Source: Bacteroidales bacterium
Lineage (GTDB): Bacteria; Bacteroidota; Bacteroidia; Bacteroidales; P3
Direction: 5' to 3'
DNA length: 64,000 nucleotides
Assembly: GCA_017448185.1 (NCBI GenBank)
Contig: JAFSLX010000004.1
Coordinates: forward strand, 1 to 64,000
Shown: in pieces, positions 11,336-21,157 of the stretch
Layout of the letters: each line of letters opens with the position of its first letter
How positions within the stretch are numbered: position 1 is the first letter of the stretch
Translations under genes and position numbers: made by a program
The notes under the pieces: generated by a model
Told to the model about the DNA's origin: nothing
The model's input: the letters and a program-made list of their open reading frames with translations, nothing else
Database searches by the model: none

Positions 11336-12838
11336 ATGAAACAACTGATAATAACCCTCTTGTTGATAAGCACCACTTTCGGTGTCAGGGCATTCGATTT
11401 CGCTATTCCCCAACAAGGGGGTTATTCTCTTTATTTCAATATCACCAAGGATGGTTCAAACTCTGTCGAGGTAACCAGTCCTACCGATATTGCAAGAAAG
11501 TACTGGCAAGGATTCAACATGCCGTCGGGTATGGTGGTCATTCCCGAACAGGTGCTGCATAACGGGCGTGTATACAATGTCACTGCAATCGGCAACCACG
11601 CATTCTCAGGATGCAGGAACATCACGTCCCTAATCCTGCCAAAATCACTTACCGAGATTGGAGCATACGCATTCTACCAATGCGACGGTATCAAAGGAAC
11701 GCTGACCATTGATGAAGGTATCGTCAGTATTGGCAGTTCTGCGTTCTATGGATGCTCCGGTATTATAAAAGTACAATTCAACGCCATTTCGTGCGAGGCA
11801 ATGGGCGGTTCCAAAAGCAAAACAGTGTTTGGAGACTGCCGCAACCTACATACTGTCGCCTTTGGCAATCAAGTGAAGCGCATACCCGACTATGCCTTCA
11901 GCGGAATGACCCATTTGCAGTTGGACAGCGAACTTCCTCGCGACCTCGAATACATTGGCGAATACGCTTTCGCCTACTGTATCAACCTTACGCAAACGCT
12001 AACGATTCCTTCGGGAGTGACCATAATCGGTCCCTATGCTTTTGCACATTGCAATTCCATCAAGACATTAACCATACCCAAAGATATTAAAAGCATACGC
12101 CAGTATGCCTTCTACAACTGCTCGCAATTGGGCCAAATCACCATTCTTGCATTCTATCCTCCCGACCTTGCAGATGGAGTGTTTACCAATGTGTCTTCAT
12201 CGGCCACCTATTCCATACCCTGCATCGGTCTGCAACGCTACCAGAAGTCTGAAGAATGGCATAAACTAAACCTACATTCGACAAATCCCTGCACCTACAA
12301 CCTTGTGGCTCGTCCAACAATCGCCGAGGGAGCTATTGTTACCGGCGGTGGATTCCACCGTGTGGGAGACCAAATACAATTGACCGTATTGTGCGCCGCT
12401 GGCTACAGCTTCCAAGGCTGGACCGATGGTGTGAAAGACAATCCTCGCAATGTTACAATCGACGACACAGTCTCCTACATCGCCATCGTCAAACCTGCTG
12501 AAATAACCAAAGAAATCTCCTATATCCACGACACGGTTTTCTCCGATGGAATAAAAGTAGTACACGAATACTATGAAATAAACGATGTGGCACAACCTAT
12601 CGGCTTGCAGGAGCAGGTGATCTATAACAATGACAAAAGACGCCTTGTTATCAACATCGATAAAAATAATCTGCTGAAAGTCGACCTTTACAACAGTGCT
12701 GGAGAATGCGTTCTATCTGGCCTTCCACGCCATGGATATATCAATATGCGACGATTCCCAACTGGATACTATATTGTCCGTGTAACGACAATTGAGGATG
12801 TAAAAATATTGAAATTCTTACACGTAAAGAAAAAATAA
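11336..12838 (+). CDS. BspA-like leucine-rich-repeat surface protein with T9SS tail
   Basis: The 500-residue protein has a signal peptide (1-19) and LRR_5/BspA repeats of the form AF.GC..I..L..P..L..IG..AF over about residues 70-290. A domain with GYSFQGWTDG at ~325-385 resembles divergent InlB B-repeats, and the C-terminus (~425-500) resembles a T9SS sorting domain (LYNSAGECVLSG, then RRFPTGYYIVRV and a basic end). It should be exported by the Sec and T9SS routes and act at the surface, perhaps in adhesion, but its ligand is unknown. The ATG at 11336 is used because an upstream TTG start would disturb the signal peptide. It lies 21 bp after pckA. Confidence 0.85.
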   Translation: MKQLIITLLLISTTFGVRAFDFAIPQQGGYSLYFNITKDGSNSVEVTSPTDIARKYWQGFNMPSGMVVIPEQVLHNGRVYNVTAIGNHAFSGCRNITSLILPKSLTEIGAYAFYQCDGIKGTLTIDEGIVSIGSSAFYGCSGIIKVQFNAISCEAMGGSKSKTVFGDCRNLHTVAFGNQVKRIPDYAFSGMTHLQLDSELPRDLEYIGEYAFAYCINLTQTLTIPSGVTIIGPYAFAHCNSIKTLTIPKDIKSIRQYAFYNCSQLGQITILAFYPPDLADGVFTNVSSSATYSIPCIGLQRYQKSEEWHKLNLHSTNPCTYNLVARPTIAEGAIVTGGGFHRVGDQIQLTVLCAAGYSFQGWTDGVKDNPRNVTIDDTVSYIAIVKPAEITKEISYIHDTVFSDGIKVVHEYYEINDVAQPIGLQEQVIYNNDKRRLVINIDKNNLLKVDLYNSAGECVLSGLPRHGYINMRRFPTGYYIVRVTTIEDVKILKFLHVKKK

Positions 12839-12854
12839 CAAATAAGTACAAAAT

Positions 12855-15704
12855 ATGACAACAAACAATTTTGCATCGCGCCACAACGGTGTCTCCAATG
12901 AGGCCGAGATGAAAAAAATGCTCGACACTATTGGTGTCAGCTCGATGGACGAACTTATCGAGAAGGCAGTTCCCGCTGCCATCCGGCTCAAAGAGCCCAT
13001 GCCTCTACCCGAAGGCATGAGCGAGTATCAATTCCTCAATCATGTACGCTCATTGGCCCAGAAAAACAAGATGTACAAAAGCTATATCGGTATGGGCTAC
13101 TACGGCACAGTGACTCCTGCCGTCATCATGCGCAACGTGTTCGAAAACCCCGGTTGGTACACCAGCTACACTCCCTACCAGACCGAGATTTCGCAGGGAC
13201 GTCTTGAAGCACTGATGAACTACCAGACCATGATTGCCAGCATGACCGGCATGCCGCTGAGCAACGCCTGTCTGCTTGACGAAGCCACCGCCGCCGGTGA
13301 GGCCATGATCATGTTCTTCAACAGCCGTTCGCGTCAGGCCGTCAAGGACGGTATCTGCAAAGTGTTTGTCGACGAAGGCATCCTGCCCCAGACATTAGCC
13401 GTGATGAAGACCAACGCCGCTCCGCGCGGTATCGAGATTGTCACCGGCAAAGCCGCCCAGACCGAACTCGATGGCAGCTACTTCGCCGCCTTCGTGCAGT
13501 ATCCCAACCAGTTCGGCGAGGCTCAGGATTGGACCTCCTTCATCGCCAAGTGCCACGAGAAGGGCATCTTTGTCTGCATGGCCACCGATCTCATGGCTTT
13601 GGCACTGATGAAAACTCCCGGCGAGATGGGTGCCGACTGCGCCGTAGGCAACGCCCAGCGCTTTGGATTGCCGATGGGCTTTGGCGGTCCGCACGCAGGC
13701 TTCTTCGCCTTCACCGATGCCTTCAAACGCCTTTTCCCTGGCCGTATCATCGGCTGGAGCGTCGATGCCAAGGGCAACCCAGCCCTCCGTATGGCCCTCG
13801 GTATGCGTGAGCAGCACATCAAGCGCGACAAAGCCACCTCGAATATCTGCACCTCCGCCGCCCTCGTGGCCAACATGAGCGGTTTCTATGCTATCTGGCA
13901 CGGTCCCGAAGGCATCCGCGAGATTGCCACCCGCATCTGCGCCCGCGCCCATCGTCTGGCCATGGAGCTCGAACAATACGGCTACAAGCAGTGGAACAAG
14001 GTCTACTTCGACACTCTCGCCCTCCAGTGCCCCGTGCCCACCGCCAAGGTGCGCGAAGTGGCCCTGAAACACGAAATTAACTTCCGTTATATCTGTGACG
14101 AGTGCATCGGCATCAGCATCGACGAAACCACCGAGAAAGCCGACCTCGACGCCATCGTGGCTTGCCTCGCCGAGGCTGCCGGCAAAAACGCCCAGCCGCT
14201 GGAGTGCAAAGGTTGCTGCTGCAAATTCGCCGACGAGGCCATCCCCGCCGAGCTGAAACGTACCAGTGCATTCCTCACTCAGAAGATTTTCAACCGCTTC
14301 CACGACGAGACCTCGATGATGCGCTACATCAAAATGCTCGAGGAGAAAGACCTCAGCCTCAACCGTGCTATGATTCCGCTGGGCTCCTGCACCATGAAGC
14401 TCAATGCTGCCGCCGAAATGATGCCCCTTTCCTGGAGTAAGTTCGCCGGCATGCATCCCTTCGTTCCTGCCGATCAGGCCGAGGGCTACATCGAGATGAT
14501 TAAGGACATCGAGCGTCGCCTTGCCGTCATCACTGGTTTCGCCGGTGTCAGCCTGCAGCCCAACTCGGGTGCCTACGGCGAATACAGCGGCCTCACCGTC
14601 ATCCGCAACTACCACATCGCCAACGGTCAGGGACAGCGCAACGTCTGCCTCATCCCCGCCTCCGCCCACGGCACCAACCCCGCCTCCGCCGCCAAAGCCG
14701 GCATGGTGGTTGTCGTCGTGAAATGCAACGACAAGGGTGATGTCGACATCGACGACCTGCGTGCCAAAGCCGAGCAGTACAAGGATACCCTCAGCTGCTT
14801 GATGATTACCTATCCCTCGACCCACGGTGCATTCGAAGAAGGCATCCTCGAGATTATCGACATTATCCACTCCATGGGTGCCCTCGTCTACATGGACGGT
14901 GCCAATATGAATGCCCAGGTTGGCCTCACCAGCCCCGGCCACATGGGTGCCGACGTGTGCCACCTCAACCTGCACAAGACCTTTGCCATGCCTCACGGCG
15001 GCGGCGGCCCCGGTGTCGGCCCCATTGCCGTCAGCCAGAAGCTCGTCGACTTCCTGCCCACCCATCCCGTGGTCGAGGTCGGTGGCAAGCAAGGTAACAC
15101 TATGGCCGCTGCTCCTTACGGCAGCGCCTACCTCCTGCCCATCACCTACGGCTACCTGCTGATGCTCGGCGGCGAAGGCCTCACGGAAGTCACCAAACAC
15201 GCCATCCTCAACGCCAACTACCTGCGCGCCCGCTTGCAGAAGTACTACAAGATTCTCTACACCAACCGCAACGGCATGTGCGGCCACGAGATGATTGTCG
15301 ACTTCAACGAGTTCAGCCTCAAGGTCGGTGTCGGCGACATCGCCAAACGTCTGATGGACTACGGCTTCCATGCCCCCACCGTCGCCTTCCCGGTGCACAA
15401 CACCCTCATGGTCGAACCCACCGAGAGCGAACCGCTCAGCGAAATGGACCGCTTCTGCGATGCCATGATCGCCATCCGCCAGGAAATCGACGACATCATG
15501 ACCGGCAAGTCGGACGAGAAGAACAACCCCATCGCCAACGCACCCCACACCATGCAGGTGGTCTGCGCCGACGAGTGGACCCTCCCCTACAGCCGTCAGA
15601 AAGCCGCCTTCCCGCAGCCCCACTGTGAGAAGTACTGGCCCACTATCAGCAAGATTGACGATGCCTACGGCGACCGCAACCTGCAGGCCGTCTGGGCTGA
15701 GTAA
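12855..15704 (+). CDS. gcvP: Glycine dehydrogenase (decarboxylating), full-length P protein
   Basis: The 949-residue length corresponds to the fused one-chain P protein of the glycine cleavage system, rather than the split GcvPA/GcvPB form. It decarboxylates glycine with PLP and passes the aminomethyl group to GcvH lipoamide. The PLP lysine is Lys708 in HLNLHKTFAMPHGGGGPG. Genes for GcvT and GcvH are not in the window, so the other subunits are encoded elsewhere. It is followed at once by a strong terminator (15723-15763). Its third-position G/C bias is high, like ppdK, suggesting strong expression. Confidence 0.97.
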   Translation: MTTNNFASRHNGVSNEAEMKKMLDTIGVSSMDELIEKAVPAAIRLKEPMPLPEGMSEYQFLNHVRSLAQKNKMYKSYIGMGYYGTVTPAVIMRNVFENPGWYTSYTPYQTEISQGRLEALMNYQTMIASMTGMPLSNACLLDEATAAGEAMIMFFNSRSRQAVKDGICKVFVDEGILPQTLAVMKTNAAPRGIEIVTGKAAQTELDGSYFAAFVQYPNQFGEAQDWTSFIAKCHEKGIFVCMATDLMALALMKTPGEMGADCAVGNAQRFGLPMGFGGPHAGFFAFTDAFKRLFPGRIIGWSVDAKGNPALRMALGMREQHIKRDKATSNICTSAALVANMSGFYAIWHGPEGIREIATRICARAHRLAMELEQYGYKQWNKVYFDTLALQCPVPTAKVREVALKHEINFRYICDECIGISIDETTEKADLDAIVACLAEAAGKNAQPLECKGCCCKFADEAIPAELKRTSAFLTQKIFNRFHDETSMMRYIKMLEEKDLSLNRAMIPLGSCTMKLNAAAEMMPLSWSKFAGMHPFVPADQAEGYIEMIKDIERRLAVITGFAGVSLQPNSGAYGEYSGLTVIRNYHIANGQGQRNVCLIPASAHGTNPASAAKAGMVVVVVKCNDKGDVDIDDLRAKAEQYKDTLSCLMITYPSTHGAFEEGILEIIDIIHSMGALVYMDGANMNAQVGLTSPGHMGADVCHLNLHKTFAMPHGGGGPGVGPIAVSQKLVDFLPTHPVVEVGGKQGNTMAAAPYGSAYLLPITYGYLLMLGGEGLTEVTKHAILNANYLRARLQKYYKILYTNRNGMCGHEMIVDFNEFSLKVGVGDIAKRLMDYGFHAPTVAFPVHNTLMVEPTESEPLSEMDRFCDAMIAIRQEIDDIMTGKSDEKNNPIANAPHTMQVVCADEWTLPYSRQKAAFPQPHCEKYWPTISKIDDAYGDRNLQAVWAE

Positions 15705-15722
15705 CGCAAATCTGCTTAATTT

Positions 15723-15763
15723 AAAAAGAACGTCCTCGGAAATCCCGAGGACGTTCTTTTTTT
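15723..15763. terminator. Bidirectional intrinsic terminator after gcvP
   Basis: A 17-bp perfect stem (15723-15739 with 15745-15761, core GAACGTCCTCGG) surrounds the loop AAATC and is flanked by A5 on the left and T7 on the right. It can end gcvP transcription on the plus strand and the T9SS gene at 15784 on the minus strand. Confidence 0.93.
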
Positions 15764-15783
15764 CAATCGTATTTGTCCCACCT

Positions 15784-17127
15784 TCACTTCACCACCACCA
15801 CACGCCGGGCAGGATATTTGCCAACCTTGACCATATAGGCTCCAGATGTTGGCACATTGAAACGCTGCATCGACAAGCCGTCGTTGCGCGTGGCAAGCAG
15901 TCGGCCTACGGCATCATACAGCGTCACCGCCATACCATCGCTGCCCTCCACAACAATCTGCCCGTCCGCGGCATACATTTTCACATCCACCACCGTCTGC
16001 ACATCGTTCACCCCGACGGTATCATCATCAATAGGATTAGTGATATAACCGATACTAACAGTGTCATATAGCGAATTCAACGTGCCGCTTTGGTCCATAT
16101 AACTAAATTCATGCACATAACGACTGTCAACAGTCGGGCTCACACTGACACTCTGCTCCTCTCCCACCAACTCAGGCTCCCCTCCTTCATCCATCAAGCG
16201 ATACCACCTTGAGGTCGCCTGTGTCTCACCCTGTGGCGTAAAGCGGAAAGACGTATTGTCGAACGCCTGTGTCGTTGGATTGTAACCTTCCGGCCAGAAA
16301 GCCGCAGGTGCGCCGTTCTCCTGAGCCTCACCAGTCGCATTCTGTATTCCCACTATACCATATGCACCCCACCCTGTATTCATGCTCGAAAGACTCCTCT
16401 TCTTCACATGAACCTCCACAATATTCGAAGCCTCATAACACACTATCTGGCTCGTAGTACGGTTATTTGGGTTTGTAGAATAAGGATATCGGGGAATATT
16501 GTAGAAATTAACTATTACCCTGCGGTTCGGATATGTTCCGACTATAGAATAATAATATGGATTGTACCCCTGCCCGGCATCCAAGTCTTCAAGAACGCCA
16601 TAAATAGCATCCCGATGATAATCAGTTACATCTCCATAACCAAGCGACACATCCGAACCCCACGGAATACTGTTGTTATTCGCATTTGTGTAATTGTAAA
16701 AACACATCTGGTTGGCAGCTGCAGCATTGAACGTAACCAACCCATTGCCACCAATCACAAACGTATCCTTTTCTATACCAAAGAAATAAAACGGAAAACC
16801 TATCGCATAGGCTGCAGAAAACTTGTCATCATATGACGACATTAAGGCCACCTCGCCAGCCTGAAACGAAGAGTCCACCGGCGAATACGGAATCTGTTCC
16901 ACATCATAGTAACCATTAAAGTATCCCACAGGGACAAACGTGCTGGACGAAAGTGCAATCGTCGGGTTCGATGGTGAAACGACCGTGTCAAATCCCGGGT
17001 AAGTCGGTGTGTGGTCGTACTTTTGATAGATAGCCGCCGTAACCGTAGGGTTCTGTACAGTCTAGGCTGCAGCAAAATTGCTGATTACCAGTGCAACAAA
17101 AACAAAAAGTAATGATTTAAGTCTCAT
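15784..17127 (-). pseudogene. T9SS-exported surface protein interrupted by one amber codon
   Basis: On the minus strand an ATG at 17127 opens a typical signal peptide (MRLKSLLFVFVALVISNFAA). The 22nd codon, 17064-17062, is TAG, and the frame then runs open without interruption to 15784. The uninterrupted reading is about 446 residues, ending in a T9SS-type tail (VTLYDAVGRLLATRN, SGAYMVKVGKYPARR, VVVVK). A single C-to-T change (CAG to TAG) exactly at the expected cleavage site explains the defect. Translation could restart only at a GTG at 16929, giving a product with no signal. So the gene is broken unless the base is a sequencing error or the stop is suppressed. The body is not a recognised domain. 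Confidence 0.85.
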
Positions 17128-17151
17128 AATCTTTAGTATTTAAAACAAGTG

Positions 17152-17159
17152 CAAAAATA
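17152..17159 (-). promoter_or_regulatory. -7 element for the T9SS gene at 17127
   Basis: TATTTTTG on the minus strand (17159-17152) fits TAnnTTTG and lies 24 bp before the ATG at 17127. A clear -33 element at the right spacing is not seen. Its survival suggests the amber mutation in the gene is recent. Confidence 0.5.
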
Positions 17160-17222
17160 CGAAACATTTGTCACAAAAACAAGCAAAAAAATAGACGACT
17201 GATTTTCAACACCTTCCCATAC

Positions 17223-17316
17223 CGTTGTTCTGTCGTTCTTCAGTCGTTCTTCAGTCGTTGTTCGATTAATAATCGAACAACTATCAAACAACAATCGAAC
17301 AACTATCAAACAACGG
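17223..17316. repeat. Palindromic 11-bp-unit repeat, copy B (divergent)
   Basis: The left side has units such as CGTTCTTCAGT. The centre is GTTGTTCGATT, AAT, AATCGAACAAC, and the right side continues with ACTATCAAACA-type units to CAACGG. Unlike the other copies its centre reads TTCGAT/ATCGAA in place of TTCAGT/ACTGAA, but both arms changed together, so pairing is kept. It sits between the divergent promoters of the T9SS gene (17152) and the 1010-residue protein gene (17442). Apart from this repeat and those promoters, 17128-17489 shows nothing else I can name. Confidence 0.75.
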
Positions 17317-17441
17317 CATGAGGGACAAAACAGTATATTCTATAAAGTATTCCATTATAAAAACGAATCTCATATATCATTGATTTATTTATTTTTATAA
17401 ACAATCTTTCTTAAAAGTGTTTCAGTATCAGATATTTTATG

Positions 17442-17449
17442 TATATTTG
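17442..17449 (+). promoter_or_regulatory. -7 element for the 1010-residue secreted protein gene
   Basis: TATATTTG matches TAnnTTTG and lies about 40 bp before the ATG at 17490, a usual distance in this window. No convincing TTTG is seen at 19-21 bp upstream. Confidence 0.55.
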
Positions 17450-17489
17450 CACTCATAAATAACCGTATTCCACATCAAACAATGACGCT

Positions 17490-20400
17490 ATGAAAAGGAC
17501 TCTTATCATGCTGGCAATGGTCGTGCTCGGTATGGGCATCGTGTCGGCACAAGTGAAGATGGTCGAGACCATGAAGCCCGTCAAGGAGAAACGGTGTGCC
17601 TACTGGACCACCAAGGACAATCCTTTCTGTATCGCCCTTTGGGGCTATAGTGGCGGATTCAAACTCAGCACCGGCCAGGGCGGCCTTATCAGCGCCAGCG
17701 ATCCCGGCGGCTACGCCGAGTTCAACCTGAACGGCGCCTACAACAAGATCAGCTTTGTCATGGGTCCCTATGGTGGAGAGTATTGGGGTACGGGTCATTG
17801 GCACAACGGTCCCAACAGCAACAGCGACGATAAGAATGTCATCATCACGGTAACAGGCGACGACGAGACACTCCTCGACGAGGTGGTGTGGACCCACGAT
17901 GCCCCGCGCGAGGTGGTACTCGACGTGAAGGGTGTCAAGGTGTTGCGCTTCGAGGTGATTCGTGGCACGACCGATATCGCCTTCGGCGCCGTAAACCTGT
18001 GGAAAGCCGGACAGAAACCCACTCCCGCCACCAATCCGCAGAAACTGCCTGCCGGCAAGGTGGAGCTGGTCAAGACCCTCTGGCCCTACTACTTCCGCCA
18101 GAGCGGCTATATCCACCCCATCACCGACAGAGAGGATGGCTACGGCGAGAAGGTGAAGAGCATCAGCATCAACCGAGTGGAATACACCTCGGGCCTGCAG
18201 TTCACCGCTACACAGCAGCTGCTGGGCGAGTGCTACGCCTGGTGCTACTTCTGGCTGCAGAAGAAGTACGACAAGGTCTCTTTCATCATCGGTCCGCGCG
18301 ACAACCAGAGCAGCAACGCCAGCGGCTGGATTACCGTCAAGGCCGACGGCAAGATTATCTATGAGCACCGCGTTACGCAGAAAGACCTCGCCGAGCAGGT
18401 GGTCCTCGATGTCAAGGGAGTCAACCAGCTGTCGTTCCACAGCGTCGGCGAGGAAAGCGACTTTCAGGGCGGCCTCACCTGGGGGTTGGTCAACATCTTC
18501 GCCCATTTTGCGGGCGACCCCTCCGTCCCCACCCCGGGGGTCATCAACGGTTCGCAGGAGCGCCTTTCACAATTGCCCGACATCTGCCGCATGTGCAAGA
18601 ACATCCCGCCCTACTCTGTCCGCGGTGTCTCGGCACACAACAAGACTTACTTCGACGGAGCTTCGCGCCACTACACCTTCTCCATGGGCGGCGAACATTT
18701 CTGGGAAGGCTTCATCCTCACCACGGGTGCCACCCTTTTCGACGACAATATCGACTCCTACGCCGCCTTCGACCTAGCGGGTGAGTATGACTATATTACC
18801 TTCACCGCCGGCTGCCTCACGGAGCACCGCGTCCTCGACGACGACATCCTCCGGGTCTATGCCGACGACAAACTCATCCTCGAGACAACCATCCACGCCA
18901 CCTGGCCCAACCAGAAGTTCGAGCTCCCGCTCAACAAGTGCCGCATCCTCAAGTTCGTCAAGCCCGGCAACGGCCAGCAGGCCCGCAAGCAGGTCTATTT
19001 CGGCATCGCCGATGCCGTCCTCTACCGCGGCAAACCCGTGGAAAACAAGCTCTTCGTTCACCAGAAGCCTGAATGCCCCGACCATGCCGACCTCATCGAC
19101 CTCTGCGAGCGTCCTTACTTCCACTATGTGGGGCGTTTCCTCAGTTCGCTCACCAACTTCGACTTCAACGACTGCTTCAAGAACGGCACCTCGCAGCGCG
19201 AGTTCTTCCACATGAAAGACGGCACTAAGATTTACAAAGGCATCATGCTGGAGACCAATATCCCGTTGGGATTTGAGGATGTCACCTTGAGCCAGGCGCT
19301 CTTCATGTTCCTCACCTCGGCGGGCGGTGCCATCAGCAGCAGCAACGTCAGTGCTTTCACTGGAGTCACTGCCGGTGTCGGCGGACTGGCAGGCGGCATG
19401 GGGGTCCTCTCGCTTGTGAACGACGGCGGCGGACAGTCGTCGGCAGCCGCCTTCAACCCATACGGCGAGTACGAGAGCGTCACCTTCACCGTCGCCAATA
19501 AGAGCGAATATATTGACCCCTTCGACGAGATGATTGGTGGCGTGAAACAGGCACCGCCAGTCAAGCTGGATGTCTTCGCCGACCAGGTGAAAGTGGCCGA
19601 AATCATGCTCACTGACAAGATGGAACCCACTACCTACACCGTACCCATCAACAAGTGCACCCAGCTGATGTTCTGGCTTGAATGCGGCAGCGTCCGCTCC
19701 GGCCAGTATGTGCTATACAACATGTTTGTCGACAAACAGAAACTTCCCCAGACCCCCGAGTCTCTACCAAAAACAGAGTCGGCCTCCTCCGACAAAAAAC
19801 AGTCCGCCACTGGACAACAGAAAAAGCCGCAGGGGGTGAAAGAGACTCAGCAGGCACCCACCAAGGAGGCTAAAGAAACCAAGGACAAGAAGGACAAGAA
19901 GGGCAAGAAAGAGAAAAGCAAGAAGAAAGACAAAGGAAAGGAAGCCGTAACCTGGGAATGCAAATCTATGAGCGGTGTCAAAGAGATGGACAATTACCTC
20001 AAGGCCGTCACCGCCGTGTGGGACTACACACAGGAGATGATTGCCAAGTCGGCCGTCAGTTACAAGATGTCCGAGGCCTACGTCACCTCCCTCGACGGCT
20101 CGATATACAAGGTTGTCTCCTTGGTTGATGCCGCGGGAAACAAACTGAACTTCCAAGATGTCATCCAAGCCAACGAGAAGGTAAAGCAGATGGAGAAGAC
20201 ATTGAAACTGAAGATTGTTGATGCCGACCTCTATCTGCCCTCAGCTACCCTCTCGGTGCCGTCACTGGGCGAAAAGATGTTCACTTTCAGCAAGTACATC
20301 AAACTTGGCCCCAAAGCCATCTCCCAATGCCGCAACCAGGCTTCGGAGATTGTCGAGATAAAGACAATGGAGAACGACATGATTCAAAGTCTGTTAGATA

Positions 20401-20522
20401 ATGCCACAACGGTCGATGGAATTCCGTCGACCGCCAAATCGCTACTTATCCCGCTCCCTGAGGGTTTCCAAGCCCCCGAAGGCACGTCGGTGCAGCAACT
20501 ACGCTACTTCCGTCTTAATTGA
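17490..20522 (+). CDS. Large secreted protein with four NPCBM-like modules and a Lys-rich linker
   Basis: I do not recognise this 1010-residue protein as a named family. It has a signal peptide (1-20, ending SAQ). Four diverged modules lie at about 20-170, 190-350, 355-515 and 520-750. Each holds a core like F.L.G.Y..I.F..G followed by a strand pair and then V.L.V.G...L.F or the variant LPLNKCRILKF. This resembles the beta-sandwich NPCBM/carbohydrate-binding type, by inspection only. A Gly/Ala/Ser-rich hydrophobic stretch interrupts module 4. Residues ~753-818 are a Lys/Glu linker (KDKKDKKGKKEKSKKKDK), and ~825-1010 form a separate C-terminal domain. No T9SS tail or lipobox is seen. A role in binding surface glycans is a guess. 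Confidence 0.7.
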   Translation: MKRTLIMLAMVVLGMGIVSAQVKMVETMKPVKEKRCAYWTTKDNPFCIALWGYSGGFKLSTGQGGLISASDPGGYAEFNLNGAYNKISFVMGPYGGEYWGTGHWHNGPNSNSDDKNVIITVTGDDETLLDEVVWTHDAPREVVLDVKGVKVLRFEVIRGTTDIAFGAVNLWKAGQKPTPATNPQKLPAGKVELVKTLWPYYFRQSGYIHPITDREDGYGEKVKSISINRVEYTSGLQFTATQQLLGECYAWCYFWLQKKYDKVSFIIGPRDNQSSNASGWITVKADGKIIYEHRVTQKDLAEQVVLDVKGVNQLSFHSVGEESDFQGGLTWGLVNIFAHFAGDPSVPTPGVINGSQERLSQLPDICRMCKNIPPYSVRGVSAHNKTYFDGASRHYTFSMGGEHFWEGFILTTGATLFDDNIDSYAAFDLAGEYDYITFTAGCLTEHRVLDDDILRVYADDKLILETTIHATWPNQKFELPLNKCRILKFVKPGNGQQARKQVYFGIADAVLYRGKPVENKLFVHQKPECPDHADLIDLCERPYFHYVGRFLSSLTNFDFNDCFKNGTSQREFFHMKDGTKIYKGIMLETNIPLGFEDVTLSQALFMFLTSAGGAISSSNVSAFTGVTAGVGGLAGGMGVLSLVNDGGGQSSAAAFNPYGEYESVTFTVANKSEYIDPFDEMIGGVKQAPPVKLDVFADQVKVAEIMLTDKMEPTTYTVPINKCTQLMFWLECGSVRSGQYVLYNMFVDKQKLPQTPESLPKTESASSDKKQSATGQQKKPQGVKETQQAPTKEAKETKDKKDKKGKKEKSKKKDKGKEAVTWECKSMSGVKEMDNYLKAVTAVWDYTQEMIAKSAVSYKMSEAYVTSLDGSIYKVVSLVDAAGNKLNFQDVIQANEKVKQMEKTLKLKIVDADLYLPSATLSVPSLGEKMFTFSKYIKLGPKAISQCRNQASEIVEIKTMENDMIQSLLDNATTVDGIPSTAKSLLIPLPEGFQAPEGTSVQQLRYFRLN

Positions 20523-20524
20523 TA

Positions 20525-21157
20525 TCAGAAAGAGAAGAGATAGCAGTCAACCTTATCCCACCGCCGGTTGCGAAGGTCGTCGGGGGCGATGAGGTAGTTG
20601 AGCGTCCCGCAGTCATGGAAGACAAGGTTCCATCGGTCGTCCTCATCGATCTGCAGCAATGACATCCTGCCGGGCATCTCTTCCCTGACCTCTTCGATAT
20701 AAGGGTCGCCCAGGAGACGGATGCCGTCGCCGGACTCATCGCAGGGCGAGAAGATGATGGATTCTGCGGGCAGACCTACAGGCGTTCCGTCGTCGTAGAC
20801 GATGCTATGGGTGTGGAGGTCGTCGCAAGTGGGAGAATAGAACACACGGAAGTACTTCTGCAACCATGGTCCCATACCGGGATAGGCGGGAGTGTCCATA
20901 TCCCCCAAGAAATAGTCGAGGGCGGCAAAGAACCATAGCATCCCCTCATGGGGTAGCATTCCCTCGGGGTCGAGGGCAGCAAGTTCCTCGCAACGCAACT
21001 GGCAGACGAAGGTCAGCGGGTCCTGATATTCCTCACCATCGTCGTCGACCAGCGTGAGCTCGGGGTACTCGAGTGCCTCGGGCATGTCCGGCTGTCCCCA
21101 CCATTTGCTCTGGCCGAAGAGGGGATTGTCGGCAGGGTGTGTGGTTATCTTAATCAC
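20525..21157 (-). CDS. YwqG-like protein (DUF1963)
   Basis: The 210-residue protein has features of the YwqG/DUF1963 family: FGQSKWWGQPDMPE near the N-terminus, LTFVCQLRCEELAALDPEGMLPHEGMLWFF in the middle and a C-terminal DRWNLVFHDCGTLNYLI strand-rich region. The biochemical role of the family is unknown. The start is a GTG at 21157 that overlaps the TGA of the MORN gene (GTGA), indicating translational coupling. It is the last gene of a five-gene minus-strand operon (24284 to 20525). Its stop lies two bases from the convergent stop of the 1010-residue protein gene. Confidence 0.75.
   Translation of the reverse strand: MIKITTHPADNPLFGQSKWWGQPDMPEALEYPELTLVDDDGEEYQDPLTFVCQLRCEELAALDPEGMLPHEGMLWFFAALDYFLGDMDTPAYPGMGPWLQKYFRVFYSPTCDDLHTHSIVYDDGTPVGLPAESIIFSPCDESGDGIRLLGDPYIEEVREEMPGRMSLLQIDEDDRWNLVFHDCGTLNYLIAPDDLRNRRWDKVDCYLFSF

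Noticed and set aside
13395..15623. Long open frame on the minus strand opposite gcvP
   Set aside because: Same codon-bias shadow; gcvP on the plus strand is complete with its PLP lysine.
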